The translations under genes and the position numbers were made by a program. The notes beneath the pieces are model-generated. The model saw only the letters and a program-made list of their open reading frames with translations. It made no database searches and was not told the DNA's origin. From Actinomycetes bacterium (GTDB lineage Bacteria; Actinomycetota; Acidimicrobiia; Acidimicrobiales; Palsa-688), in assembly GCA_021828475.1 (NCBI GenBank), contig JAJZIY010000002.1, positions 1 to 64,000 of the forward strand: DNA of 64,000 nucleotides, written 5' to 3'. The first letter of the stretch is position 1; the number at the start of each line of letters is the position of its first letter. Positions 28,616-39,103 of this stretch are shown here, one piece after another.

Positions 28616-29053
28616 TCAACGTTGCGGGAGCCAACGGACCGGGCTCATGTCCAGCGGGACCAGGTCACGGCGGTAGTGCCGGTGGACCTGGTCGACGGCA
28701 GCCCGGGCCTCGGCACGCGCTTTGGCCAGCTCCTGGCGCAGGCGGTCCACCTCGGCCTCCAGTTCGATCACGCGCCTCACGCCTTCGAGATTGAGGCCGG
28801 CCGCTGTCAGGTGCTGTATCCGGCGCAGGATGTCGATGTCCTCGTCGCTGTAGCGCCGGCTGCCACCGAGTGTCCGCGCCGGCCCGAGCAGGCCCTTGCG
28901 CTCGTATATGCGCAGGGTCTGGGGATGGACACCGGCGAGCTCGGCGGCCACGGATATGACGTAGACCGCCATCGACTGGTCACGATGGGCGCTGCTGCGC
29001 CCAGGCGGCCGTCCGGGGGCGCTCCCCGACGGTGTCTTGGCTGCATCGCTCAT
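28616..29053 (-). CDS. hspR: Heat-shock repressor HspR (MerR family)
   Basis: A 145-residue MerR-type regulator. After a polar 28-residue N terminus comes the winged-helix segment VYVISVAAELAGVHPQTLRIYERKGLL and GGSRRYSDEDI, followed by a coiled coil (about 90-125). HspR binds HAIR sites and, with DnaK as co-repressor, represses chaperone genes in actinobacteria. Its ATG overlaps the dnaJ stop (ATGA). The HAIR at 32791-32811 ahead of dnaK is its expected target, giving autoregulation. Confidence 0.95.
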   Translation of the reverse strand: MSDAAKTPSGSAPGRPPGRSSAHRDQSMAVYVISVAAELAGVHPQTLRIYERKGLLGPARTLGGSRRYSDEDIDILRRIQHLTAAGLNLEGVRRVIELEAEVDRLRQELAKARAEARAAVDQVHRHYRRDLVPLDMSPVRWLPQR

Positions 29054-30207
29054 GCGCCACCTGCCCCCAATTTGTCACGCAACTTCTGGCCCTCCTCAGC
29101 TGAGGCCCGGGCCAGGGCCTCGACGGCCCTACGCTCCTCGGCCGAAAGCTTGGTCGGCACGTCTATGTCGAAAGTGACGAGCAGGTCCCCGGGCTTTCCG
29201 GGTACCGGGACACCCTGCCCCGCCACCCTGAAAGTGCGCCCGGTGCGGGTGCCTGCCGGCACCTTCACCGTCACCGTCCTGCCCGACAGCGTCGGGACGG
29301 CCACGGAGGCGCCCAGTGCGGCCTCTGCGAAGGTGATCGGCACCTTGACCAGCAGGTCACGCCCCTTCTGGGTGAAAACGGGGTGCGGGGCCATGTGGAC
29401 CACGACGAACAGGTCGCCCGGCGGCGCCCCGAACCGGCCGGCGCCTCCCCGGCCCTTGACCTTGATCCGCTGGCCGTCCACGACCCCGGCAGGGATACGG
29501 GCTTTCACCTGGCGGGCCCGGCGCTCGACACCGCGGCCCTTGCAGGCCGGACAGGGCACCTCGATCTGCATCCCGGTGCCGCCGCAGGCGACGCAGGGAT
29601 GGCTGAAGCTGAACATGCCCTGGTTTTCGTTGACGACTCCCTTGCCGGCGCACACGGCGCAGACCGAGGGGGCCGTGCCCGGAGCCGAACCCGAACCCCC
29701 GCAGGTCGAACACGGCATGTCCGACACGACGTTGACCGTGGTGGTCACACCCTGTACGGCCTCCACGAAGGACAGGTGCAGCTCGGCCTCGACGTCCTGG
29801 CCACGCTGGGGCCCCGCCGCCTCGGCGGCCTGCCCGCCGGGGTGGCGCCGACGACCACCTCCGCGACCGAAGATGTTGCCCAACAGGTCCCCGAGGTCGT
29901 CGACCCGGAAGTTGTTGAAGCCGGGAGCACCGCCTGCGCCACCCGCTCCGGCGAAGGGGTTGCCGGCGAAACCGTTCTCGCTGAGAGTGCGGACCTCGTC
30001 GTACTCCTTACGCTTTGCCTCGTCACCGACCACGTCGTAGGCGGCGGATATCTCCTTGAACTTCTCGTCCGAGCCGGGGTTGGCGTCGGGGTGGTACTGC
30101 TTGGCCAGCTTGCGGTAGGCGCGCGCGACTTCCTTGGCCGAAGCCGTCTTCGGCACACCGAGGACCTTGTAGTAGTCCTTCTCCAACCACTCGCGCTGCG
30201 CCGCCAT
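29050..30207 (-). CDS. dnaJ: Chaperone DnaJ
   Basis: A 385-residue type I Hsp40. The J domain (about 10-75) has the DnaK-stimulating HPD in QYHPDANPGS. A Gly-rich linker (FAGAGGAGGAPG) follows, then four zinc repeats CSTCGGSG, CAVCAGKG, CVACGGTG and CPACKGRG, and two substrate-binding domains. It overlaps hspR by 4 nt and lies 4 nt after grpE. The zinc domain distinguishes it from CbpA-like proteins. Confidence 0.97.
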   Translation of the reverse strand: MAAQREWLEKDYYKVLGVPKTASAKEVARAYRKLAKQYHPDANPGSDEKFKEISAAYDVVGDEAKRKEYDEVRTLSENGFAGNPFAGAGGAGGAPGFNNFRVDDLGDLLGNIFGRGGGRRRHPGGQAAEAAGPQRGQDVEAELHLSFVEAVQGVTTTVNVVSDMPCSTCGGSGSAPGTAPSVCAVCAGKGVVNENQGMFSFSHPCVACGGTGMQIEVPCPACKGRGVERRARQVKARIPAGVVDGQRIKVKGRGGAGRFGAPPGDLFVVVHMAPHPVFTQKGRDLLVKVPITFAEAALGASVAVPTLSGRTVTVKVPAGTRTGRTFRVAGQGVPVPGKPGDLLVTFDIDVPTKLSAEERRAVEALARASAEEGQKLRDKLGAGGA

Positions 30208-30211
30208 CTGC

Positions 30212-30825
30212 TCAGCCCCTCACCTTGACCATGGCCGGGCGCAGGACACGACCCTTCCACAGGTAACCGGCCCGCAGGACCTCGCTGACCTCGGGCTGGG
30301 GGGGTGCACCGGCACCATCGGCGGGCTCGTGCGCCACCGCGTCGTGGTGCTCGGGGTCGAAAGGCTGCCCCTCGGGCACTATCCGCTCGAGGCCCTCCTT
30401 CGAGAGGACGTCGAACAGCGCCCCGGCCACGTGCTTGACATCCTCGCCGGCGCCGTGGGCGAGGGCGAGGTCGGCTGTGTCGAGGATGGGGAGCAGCTTT
30501 TTGACCAGGGAGGTGGCAGCCAGCTCGACCGTCTCCAGCCGCTGGCGCTCGACGCGCTTGCGGTAGTTGTCGAACTCGGCCTGCAGCCTCAGCAGGCTGT
30601 TGTAGTAGTCGTCGCGCTGGCGCTCGACCTGCGCTGCAGCACTCAGCAGCTCGGCCTCGGCCACCAACTCCGCCTCGACGGCGTCCACCGTCAGCTCGGC
30701 TTCGTCGCCGACCTGGCCGCCGGTAGCGACACCGTCCGCAACCGGCTGCCCGTCTTGCTCTTGGGGCCCCAGGGCCTCGTCCCGGTCACCCGGAGCGCCA
30801 CCCGCGCCCGCACCTGCTGGCGCCA

Positions 30826-30826
<1 letters not shown>
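30212..30826 (-). CDS. grpE: Nucleotide exchange factor GrpE
   Basis: A 204-residue GrpE with an acidic/Gly-rich N terminus, a long helix (about residues 55-115 including LLRLQAEFDNYRKRVERQR) and the beta domain ending VLRAGYLWKGRVLRPAMVKV. It releases ADP from DnaK. The ATG shares one base with the dnaK stop (TGATG), so translation is coupled. Confidence 0.96.
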
Positions 30827-32685
<1,859 letters not shown>

Positions 32686-32790
32686 TTGGCTCCTCCTTGT
32701 GGAGGCCGACCGCCCTGGGGCCGGCACTCGTTTGCTTGCGTGAGACGTCTGCCGAGCAGGTCAGACTGCTCTGGATGCCAGAGTAGCAAA

Positions 32791-32811
32791 GTTGAGTGCC
32801 TTGGTATCAAG
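32791..32811 (-). promoter_or_regulatory. HAIR element (HspR operator) and dnaK promoter
   Basis: On the minus strand CTTGATA-N7-ACTCAAC matches the HAIR consensus CTTGAGT-N7-ACTCAAG at 11 of 14 half-site positions. The TTGATA inside it could be the -35, with TACTCT (32780-32785) as a -10 at a long 19-bp spacing. Binding would block RNA polymerase. hspR, the matching regulator, is fourth in the operon. Confidence 0.85.
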
Positions 32812-32874
32812 AAAGTTTGCACGGGACGAGAGAGGCCGCGAACCTCCTGGCAGGACGGGACGTTCGGCTCGGCG

Positions 32875-32940
32875 GCGGGGGCCGGGGGGCGGGGGGCGGC
32901 CCCGGTCCTGGCCCCGGCCCCGGCCCCGGCCCTGGCCCTG
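32875..32940. repeat. G-rich then C-rich low-complexity tract upstream of dnaK
   Basis: The tract begins with long G-runs on the plus strand (GGGGG, GGGGGG, GGGGGG) and continues as GGCCCC-type repeats, which are G-runs on the minus strand. Both strands thus have quadruplex patterns. It lies between the HAIR/dnaK promoter and the 3' end of the DUF2142 gene; no gene is seen in 32812-32984. Confidence 0.7.
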
Positions 32941-32984
32941 CGTGCCCGGCTCCGCGAGCGCTCGTGCCCGGCGAGGTCCCCGGG

Positions 32985-34643
32985 TCAGGCACCCGGGCCG
33001 CTCACCGCGCCCCATCCCTGGGAGGGGGAGGGGGAGGGGGAGCCGGCCTTGTGCCTGGCGGCGGTCAGGCGTGCGTTGGCACCCAGGGCACCCAGGAGGA
33101 GCGCCGTACCCCCCACGGCCACGACGAAGAGCGCTGTCAGCACCGGGCCTGGCACGGGCGGGGCCCAGCCGCCGGCGACGTGGGCAAAGGGGTCCATCGG
33201 GCCCTCGAGGCCGACGTCGTAGCGGCGCATCACCCAGTAGAAGTCGGCAACCTGGCAAACGGCCGCGGCCGCCGGCAGGGCGTAGCGCGCCGCCCCCGCC
33301 AGACTGCGCAACCAACCGGGCAGCGCCGAGGGGCGCACGCACACCCCGGCCACCAGGGGCATGCCGACAGCCAGACCGAGGAAGTCGCGGCCCTGGCCGA
33401 CCAGCCCGTGGCTCGGCACCATGGCCCAGACGAAGAGGAAGCAAAAAGCGGCCCACGCCAGCCCAGTGCCCACGATGGCGGCGACCTGGCGGCGCCTGGC
33501 CGACAGGAGTGCCAGCGCGGCGAGCAGGCCGAAGCCCGCTGTCCAGGCCGTGACGACCCCGAGCGGGGACGGCGTGTCGAGCCAACCGAACTGGCCGATG
33601 CTCGATACCGCTATCAGGTGCATCCGGTCGATCACGGCGTGGAGCAGGGCGGCCTCGTCGGCGTGCTCGGGCAGCGCCATGCCGGGCTGCAGGCGCAACG
33701 CCCCCGCCGTCATGTCCCAGGCGAGGCCCAGCCCGGCCGCCACCACGCCTGCGAGCATCCACCGGCGCACCGCCCGGCGCCTCAACAGGGCCGCAACCTC
33801 GCGCCACGGCCTCAGCACGACCAGCACGGCCAGCGCCGCCAGCACCCACAGGGGGGCCAGGGAGCGCACCAGCATGAGGCACATGGCCGGCACCCCCAGC
33901 GCGGCGAGCACCGCCGGGCCGACCCGCTCGAGCGGGAGCGACGCCAGGGCGAGCGCACCGCTGAAGACCGCCACGGCGGCGGACACCTCGAACCCGCTCG
34001 GGTTGAGCATCCCGGCCATGTACAGGACCATCGGGGTGACCGCCAACGACAGGCCGGCGCCGAACAGCGGCCGGCCGCGGCAGCGGCGCACCGAGACGAC
34101 GGCCAGCGCCAGCATGGCGGCAGACAGGGCAGCGCTGACCAGGCGGGCGGCGTATATGCCCTTCACCGAGACCAGAGCCAGCGTGGGCAGGCCCACAAGG
34201 GCGTAATAGAGGGGCGGGTAGCGGCCTACGTAGGTCTCGACGGGCTGGCTGACCGTCGAACCCCCCAGCGGCAACTGGCAGCCCGCCGGTTTCCACGGGT
34301 TCACGTCGAAACAGCTCACGTCGTTGGCGAGGGCAGCGAACACCTCGGGCACCTGCACCACTACGACACTCCCCTGGGCGGCGCCGGCGCCCGGCAGGGC
34401 ACGCCCGACCAACTGGCCCCGTACCAGCGAGGCGGCCCGTATCAGCTGGGCCGGCTCGTCAGGCGACGAGCCGAGGGGGGCCGCCAGGGACCACGACCCG
34501 GCGGCGACGAACAGCAGCACGAACGCAAGCAACCACGTTGCCAGCCCGCCCTCCCGGGAAGCGGCGGGCCGGGTGGCAGGCGCGAGGTGCGCCGGGCGCA
34601 CCACCTGCGCGGCCTCCGCCGGCACCGGGGTCGTCTGGGCCAC
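32985..34643 (-). CDS. DUF2142 family polytopic membrane protein
   Basis: A 552-residue protein with about ten or more hydrophobic helices. The short loop after the first TM contains [19 protein letters not shown], the DUF2142 signature that resembles the acidic metal-binding loop of GT-C glycosyltransferases. A large extracytoplasmic loop follows (about 75-140), including VGRYPPLYY. It is likely a polyprenyl-sugar-dependent transferase or related envelope enzyme, but no member function is assumed. The last residues are Ser-Pro repeats encoded by a GGGAG repeat (33019-33045). No operon partner is visible. Confidence 0.82.
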   Translation of the reverse strand: MAQTTPVPAEAAQVVRPAHLAPATRPAASREGGLATWLLAFVLLFVAAGSWSLAAPLGSSPDEPAQLIRAASLVRGQLVGRALPGAGAAQGSVVVVQVPEVFAALANDVSCFDVNPWKPAGCQLPLGGSTVSQPVETYVGRYPPLYYALVGLPTLALVSVKGIYAARLVSAALSAAMLALAVVSVRRCRGRPLFGAGLSLAVTPMVLYMAGMLNPSGFEVSAAVAVFSGALALASLPLERVGPAVLAALGVPAMCLMLVRSLAPLWVLAALAVLVVLRPWREVAALLRRRAVRRWMLAGVVAAGLGLAWDMTAGALRLQPGMALPEHADEAALLHAVIDRMHLIAVSSIGQFGWLDTPSPLGVVTAWTAGFGLLAALALLSARRRQVAAIVGTGLAWAAFCFLFVWAMVPSHGLVGQGRDFLGLAVGMPLVAGVCVRPSALPGWLRSLAGAARYALPAAAAVCQVADFYWVMRRYDVGLEGPMDPFAHVAGGWAPPVPGPVLTALFVVAVGGTALLLGALGANARLTAARHKAGSPSPSPSQGWGAVSGPGA

Positions 34644-34730
34644 CCGCCGAGCTTAGGGCCCTTGGACGGGGGCCTTACCGCCCGTGCGCCCCGGCTGGGC
34701 CCTCAGGCTGGCCAGGTAGGCTCGGGGACC

Positions 34731-35474
34731 ATGCCCACCCTTCTTCTCGTGCGTCACGGACAGAGCCTCTGGAACCTGGAGAACCGCTTCACCGGCTGGT
34801 GGGACGTCGACCTTTCGCCCACCGGCGAGCAGGAGGCACGCCAGGCCGGGCGGCTCCTGGCAAACGAGGGCCTGCTGCCTGACGTGGCGTTCACCTCGCT
34901 GCTCACGCGGGCTATCAGGACCCTCAACATCGTCCAGGAGGAGACGAAGCGGCTGTGGATCCCGGTCCAACGGCACTGGAGGCTCAACGAGCGCCACTAC
35001 GGGGGGCTCACCGGGCTGGACAAGGCCGAGACCCGCGACAAGTACGGGGACGAGCAGTTCAAGCTGTGGCGGCGCAGCTACGACGTCCCACCGCCCCCGA
35101 TGCCGGTTGGCGGTCCATACGACCTGAGCGGTGACCCGCGTTACCTACCCGGGGTGGTACCCGCCACCGAGTGCCTGGCCGACGTCGTCGTGCGCATGGT
35201 GCCGTACTGGTACGACTCGATCGCCCCCGCCCTCCTGGGGGGCAAGGTGGTACTCGTCGCCGCACACGGCAACAGCCTCCGGGCGCTCATCAAGCACCTC
35301 GACCAGATGGGCGGCGACGAGATCGCCAAACTCGAGATCCCCACCGGCGTACCCATCGTTTACGACCTGGACGAAGACCTGCGCCCGCTCCAGGCGGGCG
35401 GTCGCTGGCTCGGGGACCCCGAAGCCATCGCGGCAGCAGCCGAAGCAGTCCGCCTCCAGGGCCAGCACAAGTAA
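34731..35474 (+). CDS. gpmA: 2,3-bisphosphoglycerate-dependent phosphoglycerate mutase
   Basis: A 247-residue histidine-phosphatase-fold enzyme of glycolysis and gluconeogenesis. It starts [20 protein letters not shown] with the phosphorylated His of the RHG motif, and has [29 protein letters not shown] and [18 protein letters not shown], all diagnostic of dPGM. The ATG at 34731 is the family start; the much longer open frame upstream is antisense to the DUF2142 gene. Confidence 0.96.
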   Translation: MPTLLLVRHGQSLWNLENRFTGWWDVDLSPTGEQEARQAGRLLANEGLLPDVAFTSLLTRAIRTLNIVQEETKRLWIPVQRHWRLNERHYGGLTGLDKAETRDKYGDEQFKLWRRSYDVPPPPMPVGGPYDLSGDPRYLPGVVPATECLADVVVRMVPYWYDSIAPALLGGKVVLVAAHGNSLRALIKHLDQMGGDEIAKLEIPTGVPIVYDLDEDLRPLQAGGRWLGDPEAIAAAAEAVRLQGQHK

Positions 35475-35477
35475 CAG

Positions 35478-35530
35478 CACCGGCCGCGGTAGGCGCACCG
35501 GTCGCGGTAGGCACACCGGCCGCGGTAGGG
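35478..35530. repeat. Three 18-bp tandem repeats between gpmA and the DUF3048 gene
   Basis: Three units of the form CACCGGCCGCGGTAGGCG, differing at one or two positions, fill most of the 100-base gap. They lie just before the DUF3048 start, where a promoter would be expected. The function is unknown. Confidence 0.8.
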
Positions 35531-35574
35531 CGGCTGGCTGGTGCCCTGCGCCGCCGGGTATCGTTGGGCCCGAT

Positions 35575-36672
35575 ATGAGAGTGCCATTCGGCGGGCGCCG
35601 AGTGGCCGTCCTCCTCGCCACCTCTGCCTCATTGGCTCTGGTCGCGGGCTGCGGCGGCCCGGGCAAGAAAGCCGCTGTTCAGCGGGGCGATGCGGCGACT
35701 TCGACGAGCGGCCCGGCCACGACCACGACCACCAAGGTCTCCCTGCTCAGGACGCACGGGCACACGTGCCCCCTTACGGGGGCCCCTCCCGCTTCCGGTC
35801 CCGTGCCCCGGCGCACCGCCCTGGCCGTGAAGGTCGAGAACCTCCCCCAGGCACGGCCGCAGTGGGGACTGGACCACGCCGACATCGTCTACGAGGAGCC
35901 GGTCGAGGGCGGTATAACCCGGTTCATCGCCGTGTACCAGTGCCAGGGCGCGCCTCGCATCGAGCCCGTGCGGTCGGCCCGGCTGGTGGACATCCAGATC
36001 CTGCGCCCGCTCGGCAAGATCCTCTTCGGCTACTCAGGTGCGATCCAGCCCGTGCTGAACCAGGTCGACTCCCCGGGCTCCCTCTTGGAGGACGTGGGCG
36101 GCAACAAGGCGGGCTACGCCTACTACCGCGACCCCACCCGCTACGAGCCGCACAACTTCACCACCTCCACCAAGGCGCTGTACGCCGCGGCCAAATCCCT
36201 TGGCTACAACGTGGAGCTGCCACCCCCGCCCCAGTTCAGCTACGGCAGGACCCGCACGGGCGCGGCACCGGCGGCCTCGGTGGCCATCCATTTCCCCCTC
36301 GACGTCACCACTTGGACCTGGGATCCCAAGACCCGCAGGTACCTGCGTTCCTACTCCGACACCGGACCGGCGGTGCAAGGTGACAACGTGCAGATCTCGG
36401 CCACCAACGTGGTCCTCATGTGGGTCACCGAGTACGCGACCCAGTACGTCGAGGACTCGACCGGCGCCCACGAGAACGACCTCGTGCTCACCGGTACGGG
36501 CCCGGCCTGGGTCGTGCACGACGGGGCGGTGTTCAAGGGCACCTGGAAACGGCCGTCACTGGCATCTCCTGCCACTTTCGTGGGGACCGGCGGCACCACC
36601 ATCAAGCTCTCCCCCGGCAACACCTGGGAAGAGCTGCTACCGACGAGCACCCAGGTCAAGCTCGAGGGCTGA
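35575..36672 (+). CDS. DUF3048 (YerB-like) lipoprotein
   Basis: A 365-residue secreted protein. The signal peptide ends in a lipobox, ALVAGCGG, so Cys26 should be lipidated and the protein anchored outside the membrane. After a Thr-rich linker come the DUF3048 segments CPLTGAP, ALAVKVENLPQARPQWGLDHADIVYEEPVEG-like stretches (KVENLPQARPQ; DIVYEEPVEGGITRF), EPVRSARLVDI and GYSGAI, then the C-terminal domain with HNFTTSTKAL. YerB-family function is not established. Start ATG at 35575. Confidence 0.87.
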   Translation: MRVPFGGRRVAVLLATSASLALVAGCGGPGKKAAVQRGDAATSTSGPATTTTTKVSLLRTHGHTCPLTGAPPASGPVPRRTALAVKVENLPQARPQWGLDHADIVYEEPVEGGITRFIAVYQCQGAPRIEPVRSARLVDIQILRPLGKILFGYSGAIQPVLNQVDSPGSLLEDVGGNKAGYAYYRDPTRYEPHNFTTSTKALYAAAKSLGYNVELPPPPQFSYGRTRTGAAPAASVAIHFPLDVTTWTWDPKTRRYLRSYSDTGPAVQGDNVQISATNVVLMWVTEYATQYVEDSTGAHENDLVLTGTGPAWVVHDGAVFKGTWKRPSLASPATFVGTGGTTIKLSPGNTWEELLPTSTQVKLEG

Positions 36673-36729
36673 GGCGGCGGGCAGCCGCCGTCGACCTCCC
36701 GGCAACACCGACGGCTGGCGAGCGCCCTT

Positions 36730-37089
36730 TCAGCGGGTGTCCCAGTCGAGGTGCATCCGCCAGAGCTTCCACGCGAACGCTGACCACGCCAAGCTGATGA
36801 GGGCCCACAGGCCACCGAACGCGGTCCTGCCGTCCAGGAAGAACGTCATGCAGAGCCCGACCGCGAGCAGGGCGAACACCGCCATGATGCGCCAGCCCCA
36901 CGGCGACATGACGACTGCTCCAAGGGCCGAAGCGCCACCGCGTGCCGCCGGCGCGTCGGCGCGTGCTGCTGGCACTGGGGTGCGACGCCCCGGGCGCACG
37001 GCCCTGACCGGGCGGGCGGCCCCCCCGCCCACCGGGACGGAGGAGCCGTAGCCGTTACGTTTCTTCACTGCGTTGCCACGCCGGGCCAT
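36730..37089 (-). CDS. Small two-TM membrane protein, function unknown
   Basis: A 119-residue protein with a basic N terminus (MARRGNAVKKRNGYG, Pro/Ala/Arg-rich to about 60), two hydrophobic helices (about 66-84 and 92-108) and a short tail WRMHLDWDTR. I do not recognise a family. It lies 37 nt downstream of glnK on the same strand and may be read through from the amtB-glnK operon, though that does not prove a nitrogen-related role. Confidence 0.7.
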   Translation of the reverse strand: MARRGNAVKKRNGYGSSVPVGGGAARPVRAVRPGRRTPVPAARADAPAARGGASALGAVVMSPWGWRIMAVFALLAVGLCMTFFLDGRTAFGGLWALISLAWSAFAWKLWRMHLDWDTR

Positions 37090-37126
37090 CGTCAGGACCT
37101 ACCCCGGGTGCGGTGGGGCTCGCTCA

Positions 37127-37465
37127 TCAGATGGCGCCCGGCCCGGTCTCACCGGTCCGGATGCGGGTGACGGAGTCGACAACGGTGACCCAGATCTTGC
37201 CGTCCCCGATCTTCCCTGTGCGAGCCGCCTTGGCAATCGCTTCCACCACGTCGTCGGCCATCTCTGCCGCTGTCAGGACTTCCACCTTGAGCTTGGGCAC
37301 GAAGTCGACCTTGTACTCGGCGCCCCGGTAGACCTCGGTGTGCCCCCTCTGGCGCCCGAAACCCTTCACCTCGGAGATCGTCATGCCGGCGATGCCGACA
37401 TAGGACAGGGCTTCGCGCACAGGGTCGAGAGCGTGCGGCTTTATCACTGCGGTGACCAGGATCAT
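37127..37465 (-). CDS. glnK: Nitrogen regulatory protein PII (GlnK/GlnB)
   Basis: A 112-residue PII signal protein. The T-loop includes GFGRQRGHTEVYRGAEYKVDF, with Tyr51 in place as the residue that is uridylylated or, in actinobacteria, adenylylated. The C-terminal half has KIGDGKIWVTVVDSVTRIRTGE, the ATP/2-oxoglutarate-binding B and C loops. The ATG shares a base with the amtB stop (TGATG). Coupling to amtB and a glnD gene next door indicate the usual PII block of ammonium uptake when nitrogen is plentiful. Confidence 0.97.
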   Translation of the reverse strand: MILVTAVIKPHALDPVREALSYVGIAGMTISEVKGFGRQRGHTEVYRGAEYKVDFVPKLKVEVLTAAEMADDVVEAIAKAARTGKIGDGKIWVTVVDSVTRIRTGETGPGAI

Positions 37466-38970
37466 CAGGCTCCTCCTCCCACGACGGCGCTGGCCGTGGC
37501 ACCGACAGGCACGACCGGCAAGACCGGTACCGCCTCACCGTAGCCCGGCAGGGCACGGGACACACCTTCGCTGTCGGGATAGGCCTCCTCGTCGTGGATG
37601 GCGAGGTCGCCGACCTCGAGCTCGGCATCGGTCATGCGCAGCGGGGTGAAGAGGCTTATGACCTTGAGTATGAGGAACGTTACCAGCGCGTCCCACATGA
37701 TGACGGTGACAGCGGCGAGGAACTGGATGAGGATCTGCTTGGGGTAGCCCCCGAATATCCAGCCCTTCACAACGATCGGGCTACCGGCGACACTGCGGTA
37801 CACCACGACCGAAGGGTCAGCGAAGACCCCGACCATGATGCCCCCGAAGAAGCCGGCTATGCCGTGTGTGTAGATGATGCCCATGGCGTCGTCCACCCGT
37901 TTCATGAACCTGGCCCGCGACAGGTAAGTCCAAGCCATCCACACGATGGTGGAGTCGATGGCGCCGATCATCAGGGCACCGGCACCGTTGACGTAGCCGG
38001 CGGACGGGGTGATCGCGACCAGGCCAACGACCATGCCGTTGATCGCACCGAGGAACGTCGGCTTCTTGGCAGGGCCGGCCACCATGTCCCAGATCACCCA
38101 CGTCATGAGCGCAGCGACCGTGGCCAGGTTGGTGTTGACGATGGCAGCAGCGGCGTTGGCGCTGGCGAAGTAGGGATCCCCGCCGTTGAAGCCGTTCCAA
38201 CCCAGCCATATGATCCCTCCCCCGATGGCGACCAGCGGCAGGGAGTGGGGGATGGCGCGGTCGCGGTCGCGCTTGAGGCGCGGCCCGACCATGGCGGCGG
38301 CGACGAACCCGCTGACACCTGCGGCGAGGTGGATGACGTAACCACCGGAGTAGTCGGCAGCCCCCTGCTGTGCCCAGTACCCGCCCCCCCACATGAGCAT
38401 GGCGTTCACGGCGTAGGCGAAAGTCGTCCACAGGGGCACGAAGATCAGCCACACCTTGAACTTGATGCGCGAGAGCACGCTGCCGAGGAACAGCAGCGGG
38501 GTGATGGCGGCGAAGACGAACTGGAAGTAGACGACGCTCGCCTGGGGCAGGGCGAAGCCGGTGGGCGCCGGTCCCGGCATCCCGCCGTTGACGAGCGGGA
38601 TACTGGCCTGGCGGGTCAGCGTCGGGCCGCTCAGCACCGTGCCCGGGCTACCGACGAAGTTGGCGAAGAAGTTGGTTATCGGGTCACTGCCCGCCTTCCA
38701 GTGGGCGCCGTGGCCGAGCGGGGTGCCGAAACCCATCTTGTAGGCCCACAGGACCCACACCAGGAGCACGACGGCGAAGCCCGAGAAAGTCATCAACATG
38801 GTGTTGACGACCCATTTCTTCTGGACCAGGCCGGCGAAGAGCACCGCCAGGCCCGGGACGCTCATGAGAGCGACGAAGGTGGCGGCCGTCATCTGCCAAG
38901 CGTTGTCACCAGTGTTGAGGTAACTCTGGTCGGACGCATTGGGCGGCGCGGCGGCGGCCAGCAGGTGCAT
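37465..38970 (-). CDS. amtB: Ammonium transporter AmtB
   Basis: An Amt/Mep channel of about 501 residues with eleven expected TM helices. AWQMTAATFVALMSVPGLAVLFAGLV opens the core (short pieces such as VALMSVPGLA and FAGLVQKKW are diagnostic); YVIHLAAGVSGFVAA holds the first twin-His residue, and THGIAGFFGGIMVG the second. The C-terminal tail is about 50 residues longer than usual. The start is uncertain: ATG at 38970, or TTG at 38985 just after a GAGGGAGGG tract. A GlnR-type operator lies about 100 bp upstream. Confidence 0.94.
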   Translation of the reverse strand: MHLLAAAAPPNASDQSYLNTGDNAWQMTAATFVALMSVPGLAVLFAGLVQKKWVVNTMLMTFSGFAVVLLVWVLWAYKMGFGTPLGHGAHWKAGSDPITNFFANFVGSPGTVLSGPTLTRQASIPLVNGGMPGPAPTGFALPQASVVYFQFVFAAITPLLFLGSVLSRIKFKVWLIFVPLWTTFAYAVNAMLMWGGGYWAQQGAADYSGGYVIHLAAGVSGFVAAAMVGPRLKRDRDRAIPHSLPLVAIGGGIIWLGWNGFNGGDPYFASANAAAAIVNTNLATVAALMTWVIWDMVAGPAKKPTFLGAINGMVVGLVAITPSAGYVNGAGALMIGAIDSTIVWMAWTYLSRARFMKRVDDAMGIIYTHGIAGFFGGIMVGVFADPSVVVYRSVAGSPIVVKGWIFGGYPKQILIQFLAAVTVIMWDALVTFLILKVISLFTPLRMTDAELEVGDLAIHDEEAYPDSEGVSRALPGYGEAVPVLPVVPVGATASAVVGGGA

Positions 38971-39065
38971 GGTCAAGTGCAGCAAAAGCCCTCCCTCTGG
39001 GTAGGTAAGCCTCGCCTCGCGACCGTGCCGGTCCGAAGGCTTGCAAACGAACGTAGAAGGTGCTT

Positions 39066-39103
39066 GTTTCCGAGCCGCGACCGCTATGTTTCGGCCGCGT
39101 TAC
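39066..39103 (-). promoter_or_regulatory. GlnR-type operator upstream of amtB-glnK
   Basis: Reading the minus strand: GTAAC-N6-GAAAC-N6-GTCGC-N6-GAAAC, with every spacer exactly 6 nt. This is the a-b-a-b box arrangement of actinobacterial GlnR sites (gTnAC-n6-GaAAC). It lies 81-133 bp before the amtB start and overlaps the stop codon of glnD. GlnR would activate ammonium uptake under nitrogen limitation. No glnR gene is in the window. Confidence 0.85.

Noticed and set aside
32796-35474. A very long plus-strand open frame (892 codons) ending with gpmA
   Set aside because: Only the last 247 codons match phosphoglycerate mutase. The rest is antisense to the DUF2142 gene, and its composition (His/Gln/Arg/Gly-rich) is the usual shadow of a high-GC gene.
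35478-35530. 18-bp repeats considered as a CRISPR remnant or iteron origin
   Set aside because: The units are directly adjacent with no spacers, and there is no replication gene or DnaA-box cluster nearby.
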